A stretch of 64,000 nt of DNA from Phragmites australis (Eukaryota > Streptophyta > Magnoliopsida > Poales > Poaceae), in assembly GCF_958298935.1 (NCBI RefSeq), contig NC_084932.1, positions 20,191,501 to 20,255,500 of the forward strand, written 5' to 3'. Shown one piece after another: positions 44,180-57,047 of the stretch (the stretch's first letter is position 1; every line of letters begins with the position of its first letter). The notes beneath the pieces were generated by a model. That model was not told the origin of the DNA, did no database searches, and worked only from the letters and a program-made list of their open reading frames with translations. Both the position numbers and the translations under genes were made by a program.

Positions 44180-47100
44180 TTACATGTTCTCAAAGAACTC
44201 CGGATACTTGGAGCGGAGCTTATCCTCTCGCTCCCACGTAGCTTCAACTTCCGTATGGTTGCTCCATTGGACCTTAAGGAATTTGATGGAACTTCTCCAT
44301 GTCCTGCGCTTGGCTTCATCCAAGATTCGGATTGGCCGTTCACAGTATGACAAGTCCGGTTGCAACTCTTGGGCTGCAACATCAACGACTTTGGTCAGGA
44401 CTCGGAGGCACTTCTTCAATTGTGATACGTGGAACACATTGTGCACGACGGAGAGAGACGGAGGCAAGTCCAACTGATATGCCACCTCTCCACGCCGAGC
44501 ACCAATCTGGAAAGGCCCCACATAACGAGGCGCTAGCTTGCCTCGGACTTGAAACCTTCACACACCTTTGAGAGGTGATACTTTAAGGTACACATGATCT
44601 CCAACCTCAAATGTGAGCTCTTGGCGGTGGCGATCCGCATAGCTCTTCTTGAAAGCTTTTCCAGAAATGAGAAGTGAACTGTGTGCCTCGATCAGAAATG
44701 ATCTTCTTCGAAACCCCATGGAGGCACACAATTCTGGTGAGATACAACTCTGCGAAGTCCTTAGCACTATACCGAGTCTTCACCGGAAGGAAGTTTGCTG
44801 ACTTCGTGAGCCGATCGACAATGACCCAGATCGAGTCATACCCTTGAGAAGTCTTTGGCAAACCAGTAACGAAATTCATTCCAACCTCTTCCCACTTCCA
44901 GGATGAAATAGGCAAAGGCTGAAGCGTACCGGTTGACTTGAGATGCTCGGCCTTGACTCTTCAGCAGACATCACACTTGGAGACATACCGAGCGATCTCT
45001 CGCTTCATGCGAGTCCACCAGAATCAGGGCTTTAGATCTTGATACATCTTTGTGCTGCTCGAATGAACAGACAACAACGAGTCATAAGCCTCATCTAGAA
45101 TTTTCTTCCTCAACGACTCAACCTTCGGAACCACTAGATGGTTCCCAAACCAAAGAACTCCCTGCTCATCCTCAGAAAAGCATAAAGCCTGGCCAATCTT
45201 CATCTCCTCTCGGATTTGCGCCATGCCCTTATCATTCTTCTGAGCGGCTTTTATTTCATCCAGAAGAGTGGATTTGATCTCCAGATTTGCAATAAACCCA
45301 TCCGAAACCATTTCGAGTCTGAGCCGCCAGAAATTATTACAAAGTGTAGAGTCCATAGGCGAGACTATAAGACAATGACAGTGAGCTCTCCGACTCAAGG
45401 CATCAGCGACCACATTCGCCTTACCGGGGTGATAATGCACTTCGAGCTCATAGTCTTTGATCAACTCTAGCCACCTTCGCTGCCTCATATTGAGATATGC
45501 CTGTGTGAAGATGTACTTGAGGCTTTTGTGATCCGTGTAGCTACGACACAAATTACCCATCAGATAGTGACGCCAGATCTTCAGGGCATGCACGACTGCC
45601 GCAAGCTCTAAGTCATGTGTTGGATAGTTCTCCTCGTGGCATTTCAACTGACGTGAGGCAAATGTGACAACCCTGCCCTCTTGCATAAGGACACATCTGA
45701 GGCCCATACAAGAAGCGTCACAATAGACGTCGAAACCCTTGTTCACATCTGGCTGGGCAAGAACTGGAGCAGTCGTGAGTAACTTCTTCAAAGTCTGGAA
45801 AGCTGTCTCACAGTCACTTGACCACTCAAATGCACTGCCTTGCTTCAACAATTCTGTCATCGGCTTGGCTATTTTGGAGAAATTCTCTATGAATCGGCGG
45901 TAATAGCTCACGAGTCCGAGAAAACTCCAGATGTCAGTGACATTCTTGGGCTAAACCCAATCGAGCACATCCTGCACCTTGCTCGGTTCAATTGCAACAT
46001 CATTCCCTGACAGAACATGACCTAGAAAAGCTACCTCCCTGAGCCAGAACTCACACTTGCTGAACTTGGCATAGAGTTGATGATCTCTGAGCTGGCCAAG
46101 AACAATACGGAGGTGCTCAACATGCTCTTCGTCAGTCTTGGAATATATAAGGATGTCATCGATGAAAACTATGACAAACTTATCCAATTACTCCATGAAT
46201 ACCGTGTTCATCAAATACATGAAGAATGCCGGTGCATTCATTAATCCAAATAACATGAAGGTGAACTCATAAAGACCGTATCGAGTCGAGAAAGCCGTCT
46301 TTGGGATAACCTCTGGTCGAACCTTGATATGATGATAGCCCAGTCTCAAGTCAATCTTCGAGAAGACTTGGGCTCCAGTCAGTTGGTCAAATAGAATGTC
46401 GATCCTAGGGAGCGGATACCTGCTCATGACCATGACCTCATTCAATGGACGGTAATCAACACACATCTGCAGAGTGTCATCCTTCTTCTTCACAAAGAGT
46501 GCCGAGCATCCCCAAGGTGAGGAACTCGAATGTATAAAACCCTTCGCAAGCAGCTCTTGAAACTGCTTCTTCAGCTCAACTAGCTCAACTAGCGACATCT
46601 TATACGCCTTCTTCAAAATTGGGGCCGCACCGGGCACGAGATCAATTGAGAACTCCACTGCTCTGTCAGGTGGCATTCCGGGCAACTCATCCAGATAGAC
46701 ATCCAGGAATTCCCACACCACAGGAATACTCATCATGTGTACGGTGGGGACAACCTTCAAGGTGAAGAGACAAGATTTGACACCCTCTAGCTTCAATTGA
46801 ATTCGGATGCCGGACAGACCATTTAGAGTAACTGTCCGCTGGGCACAATTTAACACGGTCTTGTTCTTGGACAGCCAGTTCATCCCCAATATAATATCTA
46901 TTCCCTTCGAGTTCATCACTAGCAAATTTGCCCTGAAAGATATGTCGTTGATGATCACTGAGGCGTTGGACATGCATTGCTTAACAAGGACCTTGGCTCT
47001 AGGTGCATCTATGGGGTAAGGCGTGGGGATGGTGCTAACTGTCAACCCATGACGCCAAACATAACTTACCGCTATGAAGCATTGAGAAGCTCCAGAATTG
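44180..47100 (-). pseudogene. Gypsy pol polyprotein, degenerate
   Basis: In order: protease core [13 protein letters not shown] (about 47060-47095; Asp changed to Asn), reverse transcriptase with [20 protein letters not shown] and FIDDILIYS (about 46140-46165), RNase H with [11 protein letters not shown] and [11 protein letters not shown], and the integrase core with MNFVTGLPKTSQGYDSIWV and ISDRGTQF (about 44700-44890). The C-terminal part has VGDHVYLKVSPLKGV and the chromodomain-like QWSNHTEVEATWEREDKL. A deletion of roughly 110-130 codons after ISDRGTQF removes the catalytic Glu region and shifts the frame. Other breaks: stops near 45030, 45950 and 46188, and the first integrase Asp read as Asn. 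Confidence 0.9.
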
Positions 47101-47129
47101 AAAAGAAAAACTGCAGGTGCAACATACTC

Positions 47130-48223
47130 ATCAAGATGGTGTCACCATCCTGAACGTCCTTGGCAATGGTGTGGCGTGCTTGACCACGCTTGGGAACGTG
47201 GGTTGCCTGGGAGGACTAAAGTGCCGACTGAGCTGGTGGTGGCCTGGAAGCGGCCACCGTGGCTCCCGACCTCGGATATGGGCAATCTCGCACGTAGTGG
47301 CCGACATGGCCGCAGTTGTAACAAGGGCCGCTGGGGCCACCGGTCACACTACTCTGCAAACCAGCCGGTTGTGGAGGCTGTCCCTATGGAGCGAAAAAAG
47401 CTGACCGCTACACGAGCCACATTAGATGCGGAGCACCCGATGCCGGCATGCGAGATGGTGGAGGTAGACTCTCCGTGCGGGTGCTCTACGACCTCCCACC
47501 CATAGAAGGCGAGGAACCCCTTTTGCGCTTCTTCTCCTCCTGGTGGTTCTTAAGCTTGAACTCCACCGTGAGGGACGTGCTCCAACTTGTTGAAGTGGGT
47601 GAACTCGTGTGCGGACAGCCGGTCCTGCATCTTTGAGTTGAGGCCATTAACGAAGTGGCATTGCTTCCGCTTATCAGTGCTGACCTCCTCAGGAGCGTAC
47701 TGCGCAAGGTGATTGAACACCTGCATGTACTCCATCACGGTTCGGCCTCCTTGCTTGAGGTCCTTGAACTCCCGCCTCTTGATGTCCATAAATCCACTTG
47801 GGATATGAAACTCATGGAATGCCTGGCGGAACTCCACCCAAGACCCTCGATGAGTGGTAGGATGCATGGCCAAAAAGTTCAACCACCACGCGCCCGCCGG
47901 GCCCTGAAGCTGATGCGTGGCATAAAGTGCCTTCTTGTGGTCCTCACATATAAGGAGAGCAAGCTTCTGCTCGATCGTCTGGAGCCAGTGATCGGCATCC
48001 AGAGGATCCTCAGCCCCCGTGAAGGTTGGCAGCTGAGTTCGTAGGAAATCTGAGAAGTCATCTCGGCACCCGGCTCCACCCCTCCATGAGGTGTCGTGTT
48101 GTGCACGAGAGCCTCAAGAAGCGCCTGGTTTGTCTGGTGGTTCTACTCAATTCTCATGAGCACTTCCGCCATTGTTGGCAGCGGGGGAGGATTATTCTCA
48201 TTTGAGCCTTCGGGCTCATCCAT
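47130..48223 (-). pseudogene. Gypsy gag, degenerate
   Basis: Starts MDEPEGSNENN at 48223; a TAG replaces the expected Gln codon about 26 codons in, and a frameshift follows near 48060. The gag core is ADHWLQTIEQKLALLIC and GSWVEFRQAFHEFHIP, ending with MQDRLSAHEFTHFNKL. A CCHC zinc knuckle CYNCGHVGHYVRDC lies at about 47285-47325. Confidence 0.85.
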
Positions 48224-48756
48224 ATCTCAACGAGTTCTAACCGTTCTGTAACAATAAAACAAAAAGGGAAACGTCAAAACTCCGACCTATAGGCAACAGC
48301 ACTAGTCAGTTACTAATCACAAGTGATGCACCTTAAGGCATCACACATTCAGAAAAACACAAGTTCAAAAAGTGTGGAGGTTCCGCAAAAATGTCCAGAG
48401 TATCCGCACTTATGCGAAACATCCACAAAAATCTCCGGAACATCCGCAAAAATGTGCAGAAGGTCCGCAATTTTGATAGAAACTCTGACTAGTCACTAAC
48501 AAGGAAAAAATTGCATGCATGCAAACTGCTACAAATGATGATATGCTCAAATCCTATCTACCGTTTTTTTCTCGTGCACTTCTCTCCGCAACAAACATCG
48601 AAACTCGCAAGCAGTTATACTTAGGGGCATAATATTGCATTTTCATATATATTGATGATGAAGAGGAACAAACAAAACTTAGTGAATTGTTTAGGTGAAG
48701 TTGACCACTTACTAAACAACGTTCTAAATTATGTTTAGGCTACTTAAGTAAACCAA

Positions 48757-48768
48757 GCTCTGATACCA
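48757..48768 (-). other. Primer-binding site of the chromovirus-like element
   Basis: Minus strand TGGTATCAGAGC, three bases from the LTR end at 48772. Confidence 0.8.
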
Positions 48769-48771
48769 CAC

Positions 48772-51762
48772 TGTGAGAAACCATCCAAACAGTATTCTAA
48801 TTAATCATTAAGTCAATCATTTACTTAATCACGACTTCAACAATTAATCAGAATACCGCTCCGGTAGTCCCGGTACGTGTTTGGTGCCCAGAATCAGAAC
48901 ACATGCCTTACCAACATATAGCATCACAACAAAGCTTAAGAAAGAGCGAGTAATTGAATATTATATTACAAGTCTTTAAACACGCAGTTGTTTTCACAAT
49001 TTACATCAAAAGGAAACAACCACTATGCAGCGGAAGAAAACTATACCACAAAAGGATATGGAGCCACATGCCCTTAGGCTCCATACCAAAACACTGAGTT
49101 CAGAGTAGAGTGTGCTGCTCCTGCCCGCCACCCCGATCGGCAGGCACAAAGTAGCCGAACATTGCCTCTTCCTCGCCGACCTGTGAAGCTGCATCAACTT
49201 AAGGGCAGCACCCTGAGTACGAAGGTACTCGCAAGTTTTACACAATATAGAGCACATATACATAGCTCGACTCCAAGGATCATGCATTAGCTAGTAGCAA
49301 GGATTGAACATGCGGTTAAGTGAATTAAAGCGGTAAGCAACCTAGACATATGTGTGCAACTAACTTAACCAACATATATGAAACTACCCTGCACCACCAA
49401 CAGAACATAAGTAATTGTAATTGACATGTGTATCAAAAGTATAACAAGTAACAACTCTGACCACTCCCACATAGCCACCATGTCCATACCACCACCACAA
49501 ACCCGAACCACAAATCCACAACGAACCTCTACGACCGATACAGATGAAACAATAGCATGCTCATGACCGAGAGCGTAGCAGTTCGAACTGTTTATACACC
49601 CTGCAGGGGGATACTTCTGGACCCACACGACACGAGGACCATACGGCTTGTGCCACCCGCTAGAGTGCACACAAGGGGGTACCCGTGACAACCTTTCTCA
49701 ACCAGCCCAAACCGTGTGGGGCATACATTGCTCGGCGCGGCGGTACTAGAACTACTCCCAGAGCAAACTAGTACCACTTACAAGCCCGCCCGCTCACACC
49801 ATCAATGTTCACGTCCACAAAGCCACAGTTGCGGAGGTATTCAGCTCACCTTACCATTAGATCTGCATGTGGTGAGTAAGGTAAGTGCTAAAGCCAATGG
49901 TACCGACGGACGGCCTTAAACGATGCAAGCGGTCTATGGTGCTTGGGTTTCCTCTCCTGACCTACCCCCAGAACTTTTCTCTGAGGAAGACGACAACCCT
50001 AACACCGCCCACGTCTCGTCTCATACTCACCACTCACCAACCATCTCACCATCAGCATGTATTTGTAATTAATAGTAATCCCTATACTCGCGAACAACGA
50101 AAAACACCATCGTTCGACTTCTACCGAAAGACCTAAGCACTGCTAGCCATGTGTATCGTACTCGTACCTAGACATAACAGAAACTCTAGGCTATAAGGAA
50201 ATTACTTGAACAATTGACCAATGTAGAAAGATGCAATCAGCATAGGTTCTACCCAAGGGTACCCGACACATGCATACATACATAAGCATATTCATCAATT
50301 GAGACTTCCAAATTTCACATAGGTGAAATATGTTAGTTGCTTGCATTGCTGCCCTGGATCAAAAAGGTGGGGCGCATCGGGATCGAACTCAGCCTCCGGG
50401 ATCGTCAGATCGCGTTCTCTAAAAAAAATAACACATGCAATGCCATGAGTATGGATGAAGTGCAACAATTCATGCCATAAGATGTGCAAAACATGAATTG
50501 TCCAAGTGGTGCCATAATTTTCGGAGATGGTATTGACTATCGGTGATTTAAACAAGCGGAAACATATTTAATTAACTCATCAATTATCAAAAGTATTTTA
50601 TGGAGTTCCAACACTTTTAACACGTAGTTCACACTCATACAAAGCCAACGCAACTGGTCTCACGTCGTTTGGAGTTTAGATGAATTAATTATGAATTTTA
50701 CAAGCCTCAACTCGCCCGATGAATAGTAACTACGGAACCTCCGTATTTTTCCGGACTATCCGCACATTTTCGCAGATACTCTGCACTGTGGAACCTCCGA
50801 AAAATTGTTCAGAGATTCCGGACTTTCCAGAACTTCCCCTATTTGGGGCAAAACTTCGCCAATCGATTTGCGATCTTCTCCAACCCAAAGAGGGATACGT
50901 TTGGGAGAATTTAGAGAATCTAGAACTCACTTAACCACCTAGCAACTCAATTCCTAAATCAAATCTCATCTAAAATTCTCTCTTTTCTTCTAAACCTCAA
51001 GAACGCTCCAACTTCGGCAAAAATCGCTCCAACTCGAAAACGATCCAACCAAAATGCGAACACACGCCATGGATGCCTAGTAGACTCACCCAAGGTGCTT
51101 TTGCCCCGCTTGGTGACCTTCGGAAAGAAGCGGAAAGCTCGGGACGGAGAAGAATAGCCGGAGCTCCAATGTTTCAACCTAAAAACCAAAAGAGGTCAAA
51201 ACTGCCTCGAATCTTTTGGGGAGGCGAAAACAAATTGGATGGATGAGTAACCCTCGAGCGTGTGGTCGCAACACACGTACCTCGTCTTCGCTTCTTTAGG
51301 CGGAAAACCAAAGGGAAAGGGGGAGAACTTGAGAGAGAGTGAGAGAGAGAGAGAACAACTTCACTTTTGCCTCTCACTTGTGTTGGCCGGTTGGATGAGG
51401 GAGTGGAGCACGTGTGGAAGGGAAAGTGAGAGAGAGAGGGGCTGCTGCTCTTAGAGAAAGAGAGGGAGATCTTTTCCACTCTAAAGGGCCCACATGTAAG
51501 TGATCAATTCCAATTTTACTTCTAATTCTTTTATCTCTCTCAAATTCCCTTCTCCCACCTCATTAATCCAAAGTGAGGTGCGCTAGTGTGCTAAAAACTC
51601 GAGAAATTTTTTTATGTCGTGATTACAATCCCCAGGAGCATCTGATCCTGTATTCGCAATTCATATTTCAATCTGGCGATCGGAAGCGATCCAAATTCAA
51701 ATATGAAGCTATTGATGCATGTTTAATATTAAACACGCAATTACGGATTTCGGGACGTGACA
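48772..51762 (-). repeat. 5' LTR of the chromovirus-like element, 2,991 bp
   Basis: Minus strand start TGTCACGTCCCGAAATCC at 51762 and end ggtttctcaca at 48772. The distal 1.2 kb has no counterpart in the truncated 3' LTR. Confidence 0.8.
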
Positions 51763-52240
51763 AGAAGCTTGCGGAGGGGTTAACCGTGACATGCTTCAAA
51801 TGCCATCAAGGAGGCCACAAGTCCTTCCAATGCAAGCAAGTGAAGAAGGAGACAAAGGAAAATTGAAGAAGATGGCGAACCTCTCCAACAAGACCTCCAA
51901 CCTCTACACCAAGCCCAACTACAAGAACACGAGAAAGAGCAACCAATACAAGCTCAAGAAGTAGGAAAATTGTAAAGTGGTTGCACGCATGGTTGGGAAG
52001 AAGGATCGGAGGTGGAACCAACCCATTTGGGTGCCCGAGAAAGTCATCACCCACATGAAGGGACCCCAATCAGTTTAGGTTCCAAAGAAGAGTTGAAGCC
52101 CAAGGAGGCTATGGAGATTTGGAGGCTTGGCTTACTAGATGAAGTGAAGATTCAAGCAAAGAAGCCAAGTGTACAAGATGGGTGCATTGATGAAGATCAT
52201 AATCATCACATACCCAAATCACCATCCAAAGGTATTTAAG
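51763..52240 (+). pseudogene. Copia gag, zinc-knuckle part
   Basis: Continues the gag broken at 42170: KKLAEGLTVTCFKCHQGG, HKSFQC and CKQVKKETKEN form a CCHC knuckle (about 51795-51845), followed by a basic tail and GPQSV at the end. Stops after ETKEN and near 51964 and 52077 break it. Confidence 0.8.
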
Positions 52241-53372
52241 ATAAATGAGCTACATGCTAAAACCTCTAAATTATTCTCGTTTACCTTATCTAGGATTGCA
52301 TGTGCTTATTTCAATTTATTGCAATGCCTAATGTAGGTTTTCTTATGGTAGATTTCTTGTGTTTATCTCTAACCTATGAGCAACCAACATTGTTTATTAG
52401 TTGTAGGTCCCTTACATGGCAGTAGTTTTTCATTCGGTATCTTTTATGTGCCATGGTCAAATGTATAGGATAAATCCCCATTGTTATCAATAACAAGTGC
52501 ATATATCACAAGTATTCAACACTTGTATGCACACATTTAGGGGAAGTATATCCTATAGGTTGTGATTTTGAGACTAACATGTGTTGCTAGTGACATGTTT
52601 TGTAGTCTCATGGAGCAATCAACATGTCCCCGGAGGTATGCAATGCTTAAACTCTTCAATTGTATCATTGTCAAATCTTTTGTTCATTTAAGCAACCTTC
52701 ATGCATAATATAGCTTAAACTTCCTATGTTCACATATTCTTTAGTTGTGCGTATGTTTTATTCTCATCATATGTATGCACATATTTAGGGGGAGTTTAGA
52801 CCATATTATGTGAGTTTCTTAAATTGTGATCCATGTGCTTTCATAGCTTACAATTGGTATCATACCGTACAATTGATATCATTCATTTCTAGTGATATCC
52901 ATTCAATTGGTATACCTTCAATTGGATCATGATTTGTAAAGCTCTCTCCTATATGCTCTAATGTTTTTCTCTTTGAGTTCAACATGTGCATATAGTCATT
53001 TTTGGGGATTGTTGACAAAGGAGGAGAATTTGGATGACCAAAGCAAGAAGCAAGTAACAAGGTAAGGGAGATGTATCAACAAGCAACATGGTCTAGGAAT
53101 GCCGAAGTTCACAAAGTGAGAGAAGAAGAAGATGCTAGAAGCAACATAAGGTGCCTAGATCGAGAAATAAGAAGCTCTTGCATAGGTTGATCAAGGGATA
53201 TAGTGGCAACGGAGAAAGGGGGAGCCACAACAAAGGGGGACTAATTGGTAAGAACATGCATCCAAGGAATGTGGTAAGACTTTGTGCTCATTTATGATCT
53301 TTACATTTGGAATCATTTGCTATTCGCCACCTGCTTTGGTTGTGTTGTCATCAATCACCAAAAAGGGGAGAT
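52241..53372 (+). other. Copia non-coding tail, no pol
   Basis: No reverse transcriptase or integrase. Contains repeated polypurine-like segments catttaggggaag (about 52540) and atttagggggagt (about 52785), then the tract before the 3' LTR. Confidence 0.7.
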
Positions 53373-54501
53373 TGTAGCAAAAATAGCCTAATTAAGCCAT
53401 GATTGTGATTTTGGTGATTAATGACAACATAGTCAATGGGACTAACATGATTTTCAAGAATATATGTTAGTAGGTCTCATGGATGCAATACATGAAGAAG
53501 CCACCGAAGCCAGGAAAAAATTTGATTGAATTGGAGAAGTCCCAGGAAAAATGACTTCATCGGATGGTCCGGTGTTCACATGGTTGAAAACACTGAAGCA
53601 TTGTGTCCAGTGGAATTTTTCACTGAGCATTTGAAAAAGTTTGGTGATTAATTTGAACACACAGGAGGAAAGCACCAGAGCATTGTTGACAAAGGGGAGA
53701 ATGCAGTGACCTCACCGGAAGGTCCGATGCTTTGAAGATGTGTACACCAGAGCAATTTACACAGAGAAGATGTTGGCTCGGATGGCTAAGGTATACTCAT
53801 CAGAAAGTCCGGCGATGAAGACGGAGTATACACTGGAGTGCCTGGTGTTCACAACAGCTTGAGTGGGGTTTCAACGGCTAGTTTTTGAGAGTGTACTCAC
53901 CGGATGATCTGGTGTTAGTACTATTGTTCTCATCGGATCATCCGGTGTTAACAACTTTTCAGAGCCGTTGGGTTAATAGCTAGTGCACGAGTTTGAGGCT
54001 ATAAATACCCCTCCACTCAGTTATTTGAGGGGGCTGGAGTCTAGAGACGTTCACATACACATGAGAAGATATCCAAGTCACTAAAGTGCTTAAAGTGATC
54101 ATCCAAGGCAATTAAGCACAAGATTAGAGTGTGATTAGTGCTTATAGGCCTAGAGAGTGTGTTGCTAGGTGATTGCTGCCTAGAGAGTGGATCAAGGTGT
54201 GATCCAACAGTGTACCTCTTAGTACGCCAATACCTTGGAGTTTTGGTGACTCGCCAGCAAGCTTGTTGACCCTCCGACTTGGTGTGGAGCAGCGGCAAGG
54301 CGATTATACAGGGACACAGAGACACTTGCCTTAGTGGCTCAAGCTCTGAAGTGATCATGGTGGCAAGGAACCGGAAGAGAGGCAAGTGGTGAGACCTTGC
54401 CTTGGTAGCTTGTTGCTCATCTGGGTGGAGGCCTTGTCTTTGTGACTAGGTGGCTCAAGAGCCGTGACCGGGTGCATATCCTTTGTGGAGCTCCAACATG
54501 G
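53373..54501 (+). repeat. Copia 3' LTR, interrupted
   Basis: Direct partner of 39095-40410; begins tgtagcaaaaatagcc. The remaining third lies beyond the gypsy insertion at 54502. TATA box at 54000-54007. Confidence 0.85.
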
Positions 54502-55382
54502 TGATGCGCGTTTGTCCAATCTTCTGAAGGTAATATAATAAGTCGATTGGTGGAGTTTTGACATTGATGATCCAAAGGCCCCGACTAGAATAGTTCGAGA
54601 ACCCTCGTAACCACTACACTGCTACTCCATGTTATCAACCGTGCTAAGACGTGGTTGACCATGCTAAGAAGGCTTTTCCTGTAAGCGAATCAAGAACACA
54701 AGCAAGAATAGGTAGATGCAATCTGAATATTGCTAATTACGAATGAAGTACTCGAGTTTGGGGTTCAACAAACCGATAAACGGCAAAACTATCTAAAACA
54801 GAATAATCTAAGCTAAACCTGAGCATAAACTATGAGAGGATCAGCCTAGGGTTGTGCAGCCGTAGAAAGAGGCATGCACAACCTGGACTCCGACCACGAC
54901 ACGATTACAAGACCCGACAGGTCTAAAATAGTGATGCAACACCTTATTCCTTCAATTATGACTAAATTATAAGGAATATTTGGTCGAGCATAGATCCATT
55001 GGAAAGGGCTCGACATAAGCTTTCCAGTAAGTCCAAGAACGCCTAAAATAGACTTCATATGAGAGAGTTATGCCCGTTTTACTGACGTGCTATCTTGAGA
55101 CTCCACCACGACCACGACTTCGACTAGAGCTCAGCCTCGAGTCCGAGTAGACTTGGCCTTTGAGGGGTGACGTCCGGTTAAGGCTGTAGTGCTTCTCCCA
55201 TGTTCCTAAGAAATAAAATATCACATGAATTTAGTAGTAATCCAACCATGGAAACATGAACAGCGAGAAACAAGTTCACCTGGTGATCTAATTATCATGC
55301 ATGTGCTCTTGTAATTGGACCTTGCATAATTTGAGGATTATTGGCAGTATTGATCGTATCTGAAGGAGCCATGGGCTCATCA
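54502..55382 (-). repeat. 3' LTR of the second gypsy element
   Basis: 881 bp, minus-strand start TGATGAGCCCATGG and end ggacaaacgcgcatca. Confidence 0.85.
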
Positions 55383-55485
55383 TCCTCCCCCTCTTGATTT
55401 GGAGTAGTCCTCGACTGAAGCACGTCTTCTTCTCCCAAGTAGGGCTTCAAATCTGAAATGCTAAATGTGAGACTAACCCCAAAAT

Positions 55486-57042
55486 CTACGGGTAGGTCCA
55501 GTTTGTATGCATTGTCTTAAATGGTCCATCAGCTCTAGACATCAACTTTGATTTTCTTAGTTCTAGAAACCTATCCTTCCTCAAATGCAACCAAACTAAA
55601 TTACCCAGTTCAAATTCTATTTCCTTCTTACCTTTACTTTCAGCAATCCTATACTTTTCAGTCATGCTCTCTTTATTCTTTTTAGTTGTTTCATGCAACT
55701 AAGAATAAATTCAGCACATTTCTTAGTATCTAAATTAAGTCTTTCAAAAGTAGGCAAATGTAGTAAATCAATAGAAGCACGGGGATTAAATCCATAGACT
55801 ACCTAAAACAGACATACCTTGGTCATGATCCAAGATAAGATAGTATTAGGCACTTCATGTAGTCAAACGATTTCCCTGAAAAACAAATCAGCTATATTTG
55901 TAGCATCATCGCTCTTGTGACAAGGTATAAAATGTGCCAGTTTCAAAAATCTATCCACAACTACAAATATGCTATCCCTCCACCTCATTGTCCTAGGCAG
56001 TCCTAAAAAAAATACAGAGAAATATCCTCCCATGGTGCACTAGGAACAGGAAGAGACATGTAAAGACCATGTGGATTTAAGTGAGACTTAGCTTTATTGC
56101 AAGTGGTGCATCGGGACACATAGCGTTCGATATCTCGTCTCATCTTTGGCCAAAAGAAGTGGACGGCCAGCACATCTTCAGTCTTCTTTGCTCCAAAATG
56201 TGCCATCAATCCTCCTCCATGCGCCTCCTATAACAACAAAAGACGAACGAAGCTAGCTGGAATGTATAGCTTGTTAGCACGATAGAGAAATCCTTCATTT
56301 AGCATATATTTATTCCATATTTTCCCTTATTTATAATGTTCAAGCACTTCTTTAAAATCCAAATCAGCAACATATATATCCTTAATGGTCTCTAAACCAA
56401 AAATCTTATGATCAAGTTGAGATATCATGGTATAACGCCTAGAGAGCGTATCAACAATAACATTGTCCTGTCCTTTCTTATGTTTCATGACATATGGAAA
56501 AGACTCAATAAATTCGACCCATTTAGCATATCATATATTCAAATTAGCTTGACTCCTATAATGTTTCAACGATTCATGATCAGAATGTATACAAATATTT
56601 TGGGCCATACATAATATTACCATGTTTCAAGCACACGAACTAAAGCATACAATTCTTTGTCATAGGTAGAATAATTCAAACTTGGCCCACTTAATTTCTC
56701 GCTGAAATAAGCAACAGGTTTACCTTCTTGAATTAACACACCTCCAATTCCAATCCTGCTAGCATCACACTGTAGCTCAAATGTCTTACCAAAATTAGGG
56801 AGTTGGAGTAAAGGAGCATGGGTAAGTTTCTCTTTCCACAACTTCAATGCTTTTTCCTGTGTAGGTCCCCATTTGGAAACCACTCATTTCTTCGTCAATT
56901 CATTCAATGGGGTAGCAATGCTGCTGAAATGCCGCACAAAGCGCCGATAGAAACCCGCAAGAGCATGAAAGCTTCTCACTTGAGTAACCATATTAGGGGT
57001 TGGCCAACTCTTTATGGATTCAATTTTTACTTCATCCACTTC
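55486..57042 (-). pseudogene. Gypsy RNase H and integrase part of pol, degenerate
   Basis: Reads, in pol order, [16 protein letters not shown] and [18 protein letters not shown] (about 56920-57042), RNase [20 protein letters not shown] and [20 protein letters not shown] (about 56617-56780), the integrase zinc-binding HFFWPKMRRD and CTTCNKAK, and [17 protein letters not shown] where the first catalytic Asp is replaced. After the second Asp region (about 55830) the frame jumps to VVYGFNPRAS, so the catalytic Glu segment is deleted. The C-terminal LVWLHLRKDRFLELRKSKL follows. Confidence 0.85.
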
Positions 57043-57047
57043 TATTC

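Larger units (their letters stand above)
42204..51762 (-). mobile_element. Chromovirus-like Ty3/gypsy element (Tekay/Del type), nested
   Basis: Minus orientation: 5' LTR 48772-51762, priming site 48757-48768, gag, then protease, reverse transcriptase, RNase H, integrase and a chromodomain-like tail, polypurine tract 44004-44025 and a 3' LTR. The 3' LTR (42204-44003) has lost its distal 1.2 kb, so no target duplication can be seen. It interrupts the Copia gag gene. Lineage call rests on the C-terminal chromodomain-like motif. Confidence 0.85.
39095..54501 (+). mobile_element. Gag-only Ty1/copia element, interrupted
   Basis: 5' LTR 39095-40674, priming site at 40677, gag in two parts (40832-42170 and 51763-52240), no reverse transcriptase or integrase, a non-coding tail, polypurine tract aaaaaggggagat before 53373 and a 3' LTR cut at 54501 by the next gypsy. 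A chromovirus-like gypsy sits inside gag. The left flank agaag (39090-39094) is the expected target duplication; its partner lies beyond the window. Confidence 0.8.
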
